Origin: Acanthosoma haemorrhoidale
Taxonomy: Eukaryota > Arthropoda > Insecta > Hemiptera > Acanthosomatidae
Length of the DNA: 64,000 nt
Reading direction: 5' to 3'
NCBI GenBank assembly: GCA_930367205.1
Contig: OV884011.1
Coordinates: 91,993,474-92,057,473 of the forward strand
The translations under genes and the position numbers were made by a program. Under the pieces are notes generated by a model, which was not told the origin of the DNA, searched no databases, and was given only the letters and a program-made list of their open reading frames with translations. Every line of letters begins with the position of its first letter. The stretch's first letter is position 1. Below, piece after piece: positions 38,016-46,597 of this stretch.

Positions 38016-38018
<3 letters not shown>
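37719..38018. other. Unassigned spacer between LINE B and Gypsy copy 1
   Basis: About 300 bp with no gene. A block near 37826-37840 (GACTAATTGGAAATG) also occurs near 25475-25490, so the spacer may hold an old, unidentified repeat. Confidence 0.4.

Positions 38019-38057
<39 letters not shown>
38019..38057. repeat. TA microsatellite, Gypsy landing site
   Basis: A (TA)n run that ends directly at the Gypsy copy 1 LTR. The last TATA (38054-38057) is repeated after the other LTR (43342-43345), so this tract is the target site. Confidence 0.9.
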
Positions 38058-38059
<2 letters not shown>

Positions 38060-38245
38060 TTATCGTCTCCCAGCTGTAGACGATCGAGAAAAAGGAATGA
38101 AGAAAGGAGGTAGATGATATAATAAGAAGGTTTGTTTTATAACTGGCTTTATTTTCCTCCTGATCCTCTATACACACGTTACGGGTTTGTTTACCCTAGG
38201 CTACAAGGTATTAGGCTTAACATTGCCGTACCGCTAGACGTAACT
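38058..38245 (-). repeat. 3' LTR of Gypsy copy 1
   Basis: 188 bp, starting AGTTACGTC and ending GATAACT on the minus strand. It carries an AATAAA in that direction (plus-strand GCTTTATTTT near 38146) and an inverted repeat ATCGTCT...AGACGAT near its end. Confidence 0.93.
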
Positions 38246-38255
38246 CCCCCCTACC
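38246..38255 (-). other. Polypurine tract of Gypsy copy 1
   Basis: GGTAGGGGGG on the minus strand lies directly against the 3' LTR, the position of the plus-strand DNA primer in LTR retrotransposons. Confidence 0.8.
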
Positions 38256-38489
38256 AGTTTACGGACATTCCCCGTAAACTCCTAACATGTGACATCAGCT
38301 ATGTATCTATAGCAACACAAAACAAAAAGTATACTCTGTTAATAAAAAAAATTTGAAAAGAAAAATGTCTTCCAGGTCCATCTAAAATCACAGCACAGAC
38401 CCATATAACACAAAAAAAACATAATAAACCAACAAAATATATATATATATAGGCCTCTCGGGACTGGTCACCTGTGACACACACCGGAG

Positions 38490-41400
38490 TTATGTTTCGA
38501 CGACGGGGCTCCCAGGCTCCACCGCGGGAAACTTGAGCTGTTCCACATGTACCGTCCGCCGTTTGATCGGGGGTGTAATGCTTTCGACCGTGACCACGTT
38601 GTGTTCGCGGAGAGCGATCACTCGGAAAGGACCCTCGTACCGCACTAGTTCCTTACCCCTGTTCGACCCTTTTCTCCGGTACACGAGCGCGCCGAGTTTA
38701 AGATTGCCCAGAATATCGCGGACTTTGAGGTTGTCGCGCGCCACCCGTCGCCGTTTCTTATCCTGGAGCCTTCCCCGAACGGCCACCCACTGTTTCTTTA
38801 GCGCTATCTGATTACTTACTACCCGTGCGGCCAGTTCTTCATCGATCGCCGTACTCCTGCTATCGCGCCGGCATCTTCGAAGTCCAAACAGCGTCTCGAC
38901 CGGAGAAAAACCGGTGGCAGAATGGATTGAGTGGTTATACGCGATGACTGCCTTTTCCATCGCCACGTTTGGTTCTAAGCCCTTCTCTCCATGGTAAATT
39001 CGTAGGTGGTCGCTAAGCGTGCTGTGCAGCCGCTCTACGTCTCCTCGACTCTTCGGGTGTCCTGGGGTGTTGAGATGCCAACGGATCTCTAAGGCCGCCG
39101 CCTCAGCCCTTATTTCGGCGTTATCAAACTCCCTACCAGCGTCGGAAGCTATCGTGTCTGGTACGCCATAAAATTGGCACCATGTGCGTAGTGCCCTTAG
39201 GACTGCTTCCGCTGATCGTTCTGCTATCAGATGGGCCATCGCTGTTTTGCTGAACCTATCGACAATGGTGACCCATTTGTATCCCCTCCATGTGAACGTG
39301 TCCACCTGCAAATCCTCCAACGGTTGGTCTGCCGTTGGCGTCTCCTCCTGTATTGCTCTGGGGGGGTGGCGATCATATTTCGTGGTGAGGCATGTGTCAC
39401 AGGTACCAATAACTCTCGCAATCGTGTCTTTCATACCCAACCAGAAATATCTCCTCTTCAATGCTTGCAGGGTAGCGTCGATTCCCCGGTGGTTTGTCTT
39501 CCCTTGGTGGAATGCAAGGGTCACTTCTCTCTGCCGCGTTTCTTCTTTTACTGTCTCCACCTTCAGGGTACATCGGACGAACGTACGATCGACTCCGATC
39601 CTCTCCGTCCTCCATAGGCGTTTGATGCGTCCCCAGATGGTCGCATTTCCCACGTACATGTGGTGCGTTTTCCCTGGAGTAGATGCGTCCTTCAGAGCGC
39701 GGCAAATCGTATCGTCGTTTATCCCCGGTGTCGACCAGATTTTGACGATGTTGCAGTGGCCGTACTTCTCAGATTCCATCTTGAAGAGCCCAGAAGTTTT
39801 GGTGAGCCAAATGATCTGGCGCCTCTTGTCATTTATTATGGCGTCGAGGTCCTCAATGTCCGAGGGTCTATCCCCCACTGAACTCCCGTCACTCGGAACA
39901 TCATTGGCTGGAGCCCCCTCCCGCTCCCCTTCCTCGCCGGGTGACCATTCCTGGACGAATTGGTGGGTGTCACGTGATGGTCCCGGAATCTCCTCTTCGA
40001 TCGCATTCACGACCAACGCGCGGGATAACCAATCGGCCACGACGTTCTCCTTCCCCGGTTTGTAAATAATGTCGATGTTGTATTGACTGAGGAACTCCTT
40101 CCATCTGGTAATCCGCGCTGATGACTCTTTCATTTTTCCCACCCATTGGAGGGGTCGATGATCTGTTTTAACCCGAAACTTCCTCCCGAATACGTAGGGC
40201 CGGAAGTGTTCTATCGCCCATACGATACCCAGTAATTCGCGTTCTAGCGCGCTATATCTACTCTCGGATTCAGTAAGGCGTCTGCTAGCGTATGCTATTG
40301 GTCGCTCCCCCCCGTCGTGATCCTGCGAGAGTACCGCCCCCAACGCGTATTCACTCGCATCTGTGGTAATCATGAAGGGGAGTGCAAAATCTGGAAACGC
40401 TAGTATAGGCTCTTCCTGTAGCCGCTCCATGCAACGTCTTATATTGTTCTCCATTACCGGGGTAATGACGACTTTTTGTCCTTTTTTAAGGAGATTGTTA
40501 ATAGGGACCAGGTACTCCGCCATTTCTGGAACGAATCTGCGGTAGTAGTTCAGGGATCCGAGTAAGCGCCGGATTCCTTTTACGTCTTTCGTGATAGTCA
40601 TCCGCTGGATGGCCTCCACCTTCCCACGATCGGGTTGCACTCCCTCTCTGGAAATTATGTGGCCTAAAAATTTCACCTGCTCTTGTCCCAAAAGCGACTT
40701 CTCCGCAGACAATTTCAGCCCGAATTGCTTAATTCTGTCAAAAACCTGTCGCAGATGGTCCTGGTGTTCTACCTCATCTCGACTGAAAACCAGGAGGTCG
40801 TCCATATATATCTGGCAAAACGACTCCCCAATCCCTCTTAAAAATTCGTCCATCAGCCTCTGGAACGTTATTGGCGCGTTTTTCAGCCCAAACGGCATTC
40901 TGGTGAATTCGTAATGTCCCCGCTCGAACGTGAATGCCGTTTTGTGTTGGTCTCCACGACGCATCCGAATTTGATGGTAACCCGCCTTCAGGTCCAGTGT
41001 ACTGAATACCTTTGCTCCACTTAGGCGGTCCAGGATGTCTTCAAAGCGAGGTATGGGGTATTTTTCGTCTATAGTATTGTCGTTTAATTGCCTGTAGTCT
41101 ATTACTACGCGATATTTTTCGTCACCGGACGACCCTTTCTTTTTCACTGCCCACAGGGGACTGTTGTATGGAGACGTACTATCTACTATGATGCCCTGTC
41201 GTTTCAATTCCTCGATTTCGTCCCTTATATGCTGTCGCAGCGCCTGCGGGTATCGTCTCTCTTTGATATATATCACTCTCTCCTGCTTCAGTGGGATCTC
41301 ATGGAACGTTTCCCCCGTCACTCCCAGTTTGTCCCCTTCGTTGAAAAATATATCAGCATACTCTCGCCGAATAGCGCGTTCCCAGTTGTCCTCCCGATCG

Positions 41401-41906
41401 ATCGCTCCGATTCGCTCCTTCTCGTCCCCCACGGTTCCTGTACACCGGCATAACATTCTTCCCAGTCTAATATCCCATATTCCGTTACGGCACTTCACTC
41501 TTGCTCCTACCCTTCCCAAGAGATCGCACCCTATGATACCATCGTACTCGCGCGGCATCTTCCTAACCACGTGTATTTTCAAATATTCCCCATTTTTCGC
41601 CCACCTATCCAATCCCATCGTCAATTCGCCTTCGATTTTACACGGCCCTCCCAGGGTGATAAGCTTGCACTCGCATGCCTGAATCCGCGACGACCCCTCG
41701 CCCACACACAATCTGTCCGCCGCTTTCCTGCTGAGAATAGTACAGGAGCTCCCCGTGTCTATCAAGCATCTCACTCCTCTCGCCACTCCAATAATGGGTA
41801 TACCGCCGTAATTCCCTCTGACGCTATAGTTTATTAACGTGCGGCCACCCCTGCCAGCCCGCTCCTCAGGCCACCGCTTGCCGTTTCCTTCCTCCTTCCG
41901 TGCCAT
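38490..41906 (-). CDS. pol: Gypsy copy 1 pol polyprotein (PR-RT-RNase H-integrase)
   Basis: 1138 residues, uninterrupted. Aspartic protease: CLIDTGSSCTIL with catalytic D at 50. Reverse transcriptase ~205-425: FSTLDLKAGYHQ (D305), RMPFGLKNAP, IYMDD at 367-370. RNase H ~511-630: TTDASEYALGA (D516), E556, TDHRPLQ (D582). Integrase: zinc site H800, H806, C836, C839; catalytic triad D869, D922 (SDAGREF) and E958 (VERLHS), giving DD35E spacing; then a GPF-type module (YEGPFRVI) near 1090. The start ATG lies 41 bp inside the end of gag in the +1 frame, so pol is made either by +1 frameshifting or by internal initiation. It matures the particle, copies the RNA and inserts the cDNA. All catalytic residues are present. 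No chromodomain is obvious. Confidence 0.95.
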   Translation of the reverse strand: MARKEEGNGKRWPEERAGRGGRTLINYSVRGNYGGIPIIGVARGVRCLIDTGSSCTILSRKAADRLCVGEGSSRIQACECKLITLGGPCKIEGELTMGLDRWAKNGEYLKIHVVRKMPREYDGIIGCDLLGRVGARVKCRNGIWDIRLGRMLCRCTGTVGDEKERIGAIDREDNWERAIRREYADIFFNEGDKLGVTGETFHEIPLKQERVIYIKERRYPQALRQHIRDEIEELKRQGIIVDSTSPYNSPLWAVKKKGSSGDEKYRVVIDYRQLNDNTIDEKYPIPRFEDILDRLSGAKVFSTLDLKAGYHQIRMRRGDQHKTAFTFERGHYEFTRMPFGLKNAPITFQRLMDEFLRGIGESFCQIYMDDLLVFSRDEVEHQDHLRQVFDRIKQFGLKLSAEKSLLGQEQVKFLGHIISREGVQPDRGKVEAIQRMTITKDVKGIRRLLGSLNYYRRFVPEMAEYLVPINNLLKKGQKVVITPVMENNIRRCMERLQEEPILAFPDFALPFMITTDASEYALGAVLSQDHDGGERPIAYASRRLTESESRYSALERELLGIVWAIEHFRPYVFGRKFRVKTDHRPLQWVGKMKESSARITRWKEFLSQYNIDIIYKPGKENVVADWLSRALVVNAIEEEIPGPSRDTHQFVQEWSPGEEGEREGAPANDVPSDGSSVGDRPSDIEDLDAIINDKRRQIIWLTKTSGLFKMESEKYGHCNIVKIWSTPGINDDTICRALKDASTPGKTHHMYVGNATIWGRIKRLWRTERIGVDRTFVRCTLKVETVKEETRQREVTLAFHQGKTNHRGIDATLQALKRRYFWLGMKDTIARVIGTCDTCLTTKYDRHPPRAIQEETPTADQPLEDLQVDTFTWRGYKWVTIVDRFSKTAMAHLIAERSAEAVLRALRTWCQFYGVPDTIASDAGREFDNAEIRAEAAALEIRWHLNTPGHPKSRGDVERLHSTLSDHLRIYHGEKGLEPNVAMEKAVIAYNHSIHSATGFSPVETLFGLRRCRRDSRSTAIDEELAARVVSNQIALKKQWVAVRGRLQDKKRRRVARDNLKVRDILGNLKLGALVYRRKGSNRGKELVRYEGPFRVIALREHNVVTVESITPPIKRRTVHVEQLKFPAVEPGSPVVET

Positions 41907-43050
41907 ATCGTCTGCTTCTTACGTAGTCCCTGTCGTCCTCTGCAGTCTCTCCTCTTCTGCTCCTGGGTTCATCTTCTTCTTCTTCTGTCTCCGACGCTCC
42001 CGTAGTTTTTGACGATTCGGAGGGGGTTCTGGTTCTTCTCCATACCCTCTGTGCGTTTACCTCCATCGGTTCCGGCCTATACCTCTCTGTTCGCTGGAAA
42101 ATGTATGGACACTGCCTCGCGATGTGTCCCTCAATTCCGCATTCAAAACATTTTGTTCGCGGGCACTGCGCCACTAAATGTCCAATTCTTCCACATCCGT
42201 GACATTTTCTGTCCTCCTTCCTCCCGCTGGGTCTCGGTCTCCTTTGGCTAAGTCTCCTTCCTTCAACCGCCGCCCCTTTTTTCTCCGCATACCGTTGATC
42301 TTTCCTCTTCCATGCCTGTTGCGGCATTCTCGGCCTCCTGTACATCACTTTGGACCACCCTGCCTCGTCTGCCTCTAATTTTTCTTCTTCCTCACGGGCA
42401 CTAGTGTCCATTAAATCTTGGGCGCACTCAATGAACGATCGGTCTCCCGGTAGACTATCTTTCTTGCCGGTATCCCTGGCCAACTGTACCTTCAGAATGG
42501 TCGATAGGAATGCCATCCGGCCTTCCACTTCCGCTAGGTTCACCGTTTCTCTCATTTTTTCCGTTATTTTGTTAAATTTTGCCAAGAGTTCTCCGGCGTA
42601 CTGCCCTTTCGTTTGATTGGGCCGTCTGGTCTCCCTGAACATCTGGAAGATGTCCTCTTCTGGTGTCCATCTGCCTCCCCCGTATGCCTTCTTTAGTCGT
42701 TCTTTTACCACGGTCCATGGGGTGTCTTCGTCGGCCTGTATTAGGTTTAGTACGCTCCGTTTTATTCTACACACTAGGCCCGCTTTGATTGATTTTACGT
42801 CACCAGGGTCGAGTAAACCCTCACTTGCCTTCGCCTCTACTCTTTCCATAATCCTATCCCCACCTTTGATGAAATGGTTCAATTCGCCTAACTCTCCTGA
42901 GAATTTCTCTAGGTCCGATATTGTTCTCTTCAGGTCCTGTGACGTCGCCGCTCGCACCTTCATCCAAGCCAGGGAGTTTGCATGAGCTTCGGCCATCGTT
43001 TCCCTAGGTAATTCGGGCACTTCGAAAGCCGCAGGCCGTAATTCTACCAT
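41866..43050 (-). CDS. gag: Gypsy copy 1 gag, two CCHC knuckles
   Basis: 394 residues. The N-terminal ~200 residues are a capsid-like helical region (LNHFIKGGDR, LNLIQADEDTPW, EEDIFQMFRET) that is also kept in Gypsy copies 2 and 3. Then a basic linker and two zinc knuckles, CHGCGRIGHLVAQC (~283-296) and CFECGIEGHIARQC (~301-314), followed by an acidic/arginine-rich tail. This is the standard capsid-nucleocapsid layout of a retroelement gag; it assembles particles and packages RNA. The start ATG is ~90 bp after the primer binding site. Pol overlaps its last 41 bp in the +1 frame. Confidence 0.93.
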   Translation of the reverse strand: MVELRPAAFEVPELPRETMAEAHANSLAWMKVRAATSQDLKRTISDLEKFSGELGELNHFIKGGDRIMERVEAKASEGLLDPGDVKSIKAGLVCRIKRSVLNLIQADEDTPWTVVKERLKKAYGGGRWTPEEDIFQMFRETRRPNQTKGQYAGELLAKFNKITEKMRETVNLAEVEGRMAFLSTILKVQLARDTGKKDSLPGDRSFIECAQDLMDTSAREEEEKLEADEAGWSKVMYRRPRMPQQAWKRKDQRYAEKKGAAVEGRRLSQRRPRPSGRKEDRKCHGCGRIGHLVAQCPRTKCFECGIEGHIARQCPYIFQRTERYRPEPMEVNAQRVWRRTRTPSESSKTTGASETEEEEDEPRSRRGETAEDDRDYVRSRRYGTEGGRKRQAVA

Positions 43051-43136
43051 GTAACTAGGTCACTTTTTCCCAATAAAACAACTGGAAAAAAAAAATTAAA
43101 ATTTTACTCACAGTTGTTTACCAGAATACTCGTAGT

Positions 43137-43154
43137 TCCCGGGTTTCGGCACCA
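43137..43154 (-). other. Primer binding site, tRNA-Phe type
   Basis: TGGTGCCGAAACCCGGGA on the minus strand directly follows the 5' LTR (sharing its last T). It is the complement of the 3' end of eukaryotic tRNA-Phe (acceptor strand starting GCCGAAA) as I know that tRNA. Minus-strand cDNA synthesis would start here. Confidence 0.8.
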
Positions 43155-43341
43155 GTTATCGTCTCCCAGCTGTAGACGATCGAGAAAAAGGAATGAAGAA
43201 AGGAGGTAGATGATATAATAAGAAGGTTTGTTTTATAACTGGCTTTATTTTCCTCCTGATCCTCTATACACTCGTTACGGGTTTGTTTACCCTAGGCTAC
43301 AAGGTATTAGGCTTAACATTGCCGTACCGCTAGACGTAACT
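43154..43341 (-). repeat. 5' LTR of Gypsy copy 1
   Basis: 188 bp, equal in length to the 3' LTR and differing at one position by my reading. It should hold the promoter and the start of the genomic RNA. TATA follows at 43342-43345. Confidence 0.93.
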
Positions 43342-43367
43342 TATATATATATATATATAAGTTAATA
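43342..43367. repeat. TA spacer between Gypsy copy 1 and the solo LTR
   Basis: Mostly (TA)n, interrupted by AAGTTAA, which looks like the first bases of another LTR. It ends in TATA at 43364-43367, the left target duplication of the solo LTR. Confidence 0.8.
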
Positions 43368-43542
43368 TAAGTTATCGTCTATAGGCTTTAGACGATTAAA
43401 AAAAAGAGTAAAGGGTACTTATATTTGAACAAGGTTTAAACTGACTTTATTCCGCTTCTAATCCTCTATCTCTGTTTACAGCATTTTTTTACAAGGGGCT
43501 GCGAGGTATAGGCCTAACATTGCCATACCACGAGCCTTAACT
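43368..43542 (-). mobile_element. Solo LTR of a related Gypsy subfamily
   Basis: About 175 bp with the same termini (AGTTATCG...CCTTAACT on the plus strand), the ATCGTCT...AGACGAT inverted repeat and TAACATTGCCATACC-like end as Gypsy copy 1, but only moderate identity. TATA is present on both sides (43364-43367, 43543-43546). No internal sequence remains, as expected after LTR-LTR recombination. Confidence 0.88.
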
Positions 43543-43580
43543 TATATATTATATCCCATATATATATATATATATATATA
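43543..43580. repeat. TA spacer between the solo LTR and Gypsy copy 2
   Basis: TA-rich with one interruption (ATATCCCAT). It supplies the TATA duplications of both neighbours. Confidence 0.85.
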
Positions 43581-43766
43581 AGTTAATGCTTACCGGCTTT
43601 AGAATTCAAAAACAAAGGGAAAAAAGGTACAGAGAAACAACACGCTTGAAAGTTAGAACTAGACTGTTTATTTCGAGTCTATAACCCTGTCTATTTACAT
43701 TCGGGATGTTTACATCCCGACGTTCGGGGATTAAGGTTGAGTACTGATGCTGCCCCGAGCTTAACT
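43581..43766 (-). repeat. 3' LTR of Gypsy copy 2
   Basis: 186 bp bounded by AGTTAATGC and GAGCTTAACT on the plus strand. It shows about four differences from its partner at 46412-46597. Confidence 0.92.
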
Positions 43767-43776
43767 CCCCCCTGCC
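43767..43776 (-). other. Polypurine tract of Gypsy copy 2
   Basis: GGCAGGGGGG on the minus strand, adjoining the 3' LTR in the same position as in copy 1. Confidence 0.78.
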
Positions 43777-44206
43777 AGTTTACGCACATCTCCTCGTAAA
43801 CTATGAAGTCTAAGTCTAAATTGAGGACGACTTAGGCGATATTACGATCACTCTCCTAATCGTACTAAGGGAGCGAAGGCCAGCCCAAACAGTACACAAC
43901 CTGTAATCCCTTACATTCGGTCGTACTTATAAGACACTTATAGTCCAAATAAAACGCTGCCTCTAACACTGCAGCCACTAGTGACAAAATAAAAAAAAAA
44001 AAAAAAAAAAATTACATGGCTCATTACTCACAGAAAACAATGGCATCTTACACGCTACGCAAAGTCGATAATTCTACACAGCCTGTGTACATTTTTAGAA
44101 AACAACAAAAGGAATTACAAAAAAAAATACTTCTACAAATGGTACAAAGTGTACGTATGTATACCATACCAAATTTGGCTACGTGCAGAAGCGAGGACAC
44201 TCCAAC

Positions 44207-45560
44207 TCACTCATGGCCTGCACCCTCCCCCCCTGGTGGGAGTTTTAACTGTTCGACGTGGACGGTCCTCCGTTTCGTCGGAGGTCTTGTACTCTCGATG
44301 GTGACGATGTTATGCTCCCTGATCACCACCACCTTGAATAGACCCTCGTATCTGACCGACTCTTTGCTCCGATTAGAGCCAATTTTACGATATACAATCG
44401 TCCCAATTTTAAGGTCCCCCATTCGACCCCGGACTTTGAGGTTTACCCGAGCAACTCTCTTGACCTTCTCCCTCACGATTTTGTCACGAACTTTGCCCCA
44501 AAGTTTTCCGAGCTCTAAGTGAGCACTTAACACTTTCTCCGCCATTCCCTCGTCCGCCACCGTCTCTGTCCCGTTCCGGCGCCTCGCGCGCATTCCGAAG
44601 AGGATCTCGAACGGCGTAAACCCCGTGGTGGAGTGGATGGAATGATTGTATGCCGCCACTGCCTTCGGCATCGCCTCGTTCGCCTGCAGACCCTTTTCTA
44701 CCTGATACACCCGCAGGTGGTCACTCAAGGTACTGTGCAACCTTTCGATGCCTCCGCGACTCTTAGGATGTCCTGGGGTGTTGAGATGCCACACGATATC
44801 AAGATTTTTCATCTCCGTCCGAACGTTTGCATTATCGAACTCCCTACCCCCATCCGACGAGATTCGGTCCGGTACCCCATAAAACTGGAACCACGTTCGT
44901 AATGCCTGTAAGACGGCGTTGGATGATTTGTCTTGTACGGCGTACGCCATAGCTACCTTACTGAAGGTATCTATTGTCGTAACCCACTTATATACCTTCC
45001 AAGTGAACGTGTCAATCTGTAGTTCACTCAGTGGCGTCTCTGCTGTGGGTGTTTCCTCCTGTTGTCCCTGTGGTGGATGTCGATCATATTTAGACTTAAG
45101 ACATATATCGCACGTTCCTATAATCTCTTGGATCGTCTTTTTCATATCCCACCAGAAGTACCGTCGCTGTAATGCTTGCAAAGTCTCCTGCGCACCGCGG
45201 TGGTTCGTCTTCCCTTGATGGTAGGCAAGCGTTACTTCCCACTGCCGTTCCTCATCACGCAGTGTCTGGACCATAGACAGACAACGAACAAACGATCGAT
45301 CAATTCCCAGTTGTTCTGTTCTCCATAATTTCTTGATCAGATCCCACACTGTCGCGTTGCCGACAAATAGATGGTAGGTCTTCCCTGGTCTGGATGCATC
45401 TTTCAATGCCTAGCAAATTTGGTCACCCTTGACACCCGGTTGGGACCAGATTGTCGTAATACTATTCTTGCCATATTTTTCATAAGTAGCTCGCATCAGG
45501 CCGGACGTTTTCGTCGTCGACTTTTTTCCAATTTGATTTAGGGACCCTGGTTCTCCTGTA
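44207..45560 (-). pseudogene. Gypsy copy 2 integrase region of pol
   Basis: Open for 399 codons (45406-44207). Present: zinc site HQGKTNHRG and CDICLKSKYD; catalytic residues in LQIDTFTW, SSDGGREFDN and GIERLHSTLS with DD35E spacing; the YNHSIHSTTG block and the GPY/F-like segment (here YEGLF). Upstream of 45406 the pol frame continues to the deletion junction with an in-frame stop (TAG for the expected R in IC-ALKDAS) near 45410. The catalytic residues look intact, but the protein has no protease or RT and no clear way to be expressed. Confidence 0.85.
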
Positions 45561-46297
45561 CACTATCCGGCTCCATTCTCCCTCATCCTCCTGTATCCTC
45601 GATTCCTCCTCCCTGGCGCTGGTGTCAATCATGACTTGGGCACATTCGAGGAATGAGCGCTCATTAGGGATTACCTCTTTTCTCCCTGTTTCCTTCGCCA
45701 ACTGAACTTCAGTATAGTAGACAGAAATCCCATTCTGCCCTCTACCTCTTCGATGCTCATTGTCTCTCTCATTTTCTCCATTATTTGATTATAACGGGTT
45801 AGAAGAACTGCGGCATATTGGGCGCTACTCTGCCTTGATGATTTTGTCTCCCGGAACATCTGGAAAATATTTTCTTCGGGCGTCCATGGCCCTCCTCCAT
45901 ATGCTTTCTTTAGCCACATCTTCACTGTTTCCCACGACGTCTCCTCATCCGCTTGGATCTGGTTGAGAATCCTTCTCTTGACCTGACATATCAGGGCCGC
46001 TCTTAGTGACTCTGCATCCCTGGGGTCCAGAAGATTTTCCTCCGATTTTGCTAGGATTAAGGCAGTGAGGCGATCTCCTCCCTTCAGAAAGTGGTTGAGT
46101 TCTCCTAATTCGCCAGTGAACCATTCCAGCTCTGAAATTGCATTTCTCAGATCTTGAGTGTTCATTGCTTTCACTCTCATCAACGCAAGAGCGATAGCAT
46201 GAGCTTCTGGCAAAACGCCCACCCTTCTCGTTGCTACATGTTCCACGCCATCCGCTACGTTCAGAACAGGTGGTCGTAGCACGCCTCCTTCCGCCAT
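45480..46297 (-). pseudogene. Gypsy copy 2 gag, frameshifted and C-terminally deleted
   Basis: The capsid-like part is open (46297-45671) with LNHFLKGGDR, LNQIQADEETSW and EENIFQMFRET. A one-base loss near 45708 shifts frame; the next section (45701-45480) has FLECAQVMIDTSAREEE in the new frame. The zinc knuckles are gone because of the deletion that joins gag to pol. Similarity to copy 1 gag is clear but well below identity, so this is a separate subfamily. Confidence 0.85.
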
Positions 46298-46394
46298 TCT
46301 TTCTTCAATTTTTTATTTAACACGGAAAAAAGGAGAAGAAAAAAAAAAAAAAAATCGAACAGACGTCGCTTACTTTTCTTTTCACACCACGAGT

Positions 46395-46412
46395 TCACGG
46401 GTTTCGTCACCA
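46395..46412 (-). other. Primer binding site of Gypsy copy 2
   Basis: TGGTGACGAAACCCGTGA on the minus strand, directly after the 5' LTR. It matches the copy 1 primer site except at two positions, so it is either a mutated tRNA-Phe site or one adapted to another tRNA. Confidence 0.65.
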
Positions 46413-46597
46413 GTTAATGCTTACCGGCTTTAGAATTCAAAAACAAAGGGAAAAAAGGTACAGAGAAACAACACGCTTGAAAGTTACAACTAGACTGTTT
46501 ATTTCGAGTCTATAACCCTGTATATTTACATTAGGGATGTTTACATCCCGACGTTCGGGGATTAAGGTTGAGTACTGATGCTGCCCGGAGCTTAACT
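46412..46597 (-). repeat. 5' LTR of Gypsy copy 2
   Basis: 186 bp, partner of 43581-43766. It is followed by TATA and a short TA run. Confidence 0.92.

Larger units (their letters stand above)
38058..43341 (-). mobile_element. Gypsy copy 1: complete Ty3/Gypsy LTR retrotransposon
   Basis: A 5.28-kb element on the minus strand: 188-bp LTR, tRNA-type primer site, gag, pol (protease-RT-RNase H-integrase), polypurine tract, 188-bp LTR. I count one difference between the LTRs (A versus T near 38175 and its partner), and gag and pol are both open, so it inserted recently and may still be functional. TATA flanks both sides. There is no envelope-like frame: only ~230 bp separate pol from the polypurine tract. 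LTR termini AGT...ACT with TATA duplications are typical of the insect 17.6/297 side of Ty3/Gypsy; the exact lineage needs a tree. Confidence 0.95.
43581..46597 (-). mobile_element. Gypsy copy 2: RT-less deletion derivative
   Basis: A 3.0-kb minus-strand element with both 186-bp LTRs, primer site and polypurine tract intact and TATA on both flanks (43577-43580, 46598-46601). Inside, gag runs into the integrase region with one long deletion removing the gag zinc knuckles, protease, reverse transcriptase and RNase H (junction near 45515). The LTRs differ at about four positions, so it is older than copy 1. It keeps the cis-acting sites needed to be copied by a helper but could not copy itself. 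Confidence 0.93.

Noticed and set aside
38256..38489. Envelope-like third ORF of Gypsy copy 1
   Set aside because: Only ~230 bp lie between pol and the polypurine tract, and no frame there is open far enough.
39184..40065. 293-codon plus-strand open frame inside Gypsy pol
   Set aside because: It is antisense to the intact pol gene on the minus strand, where all catalytic motifs are found.
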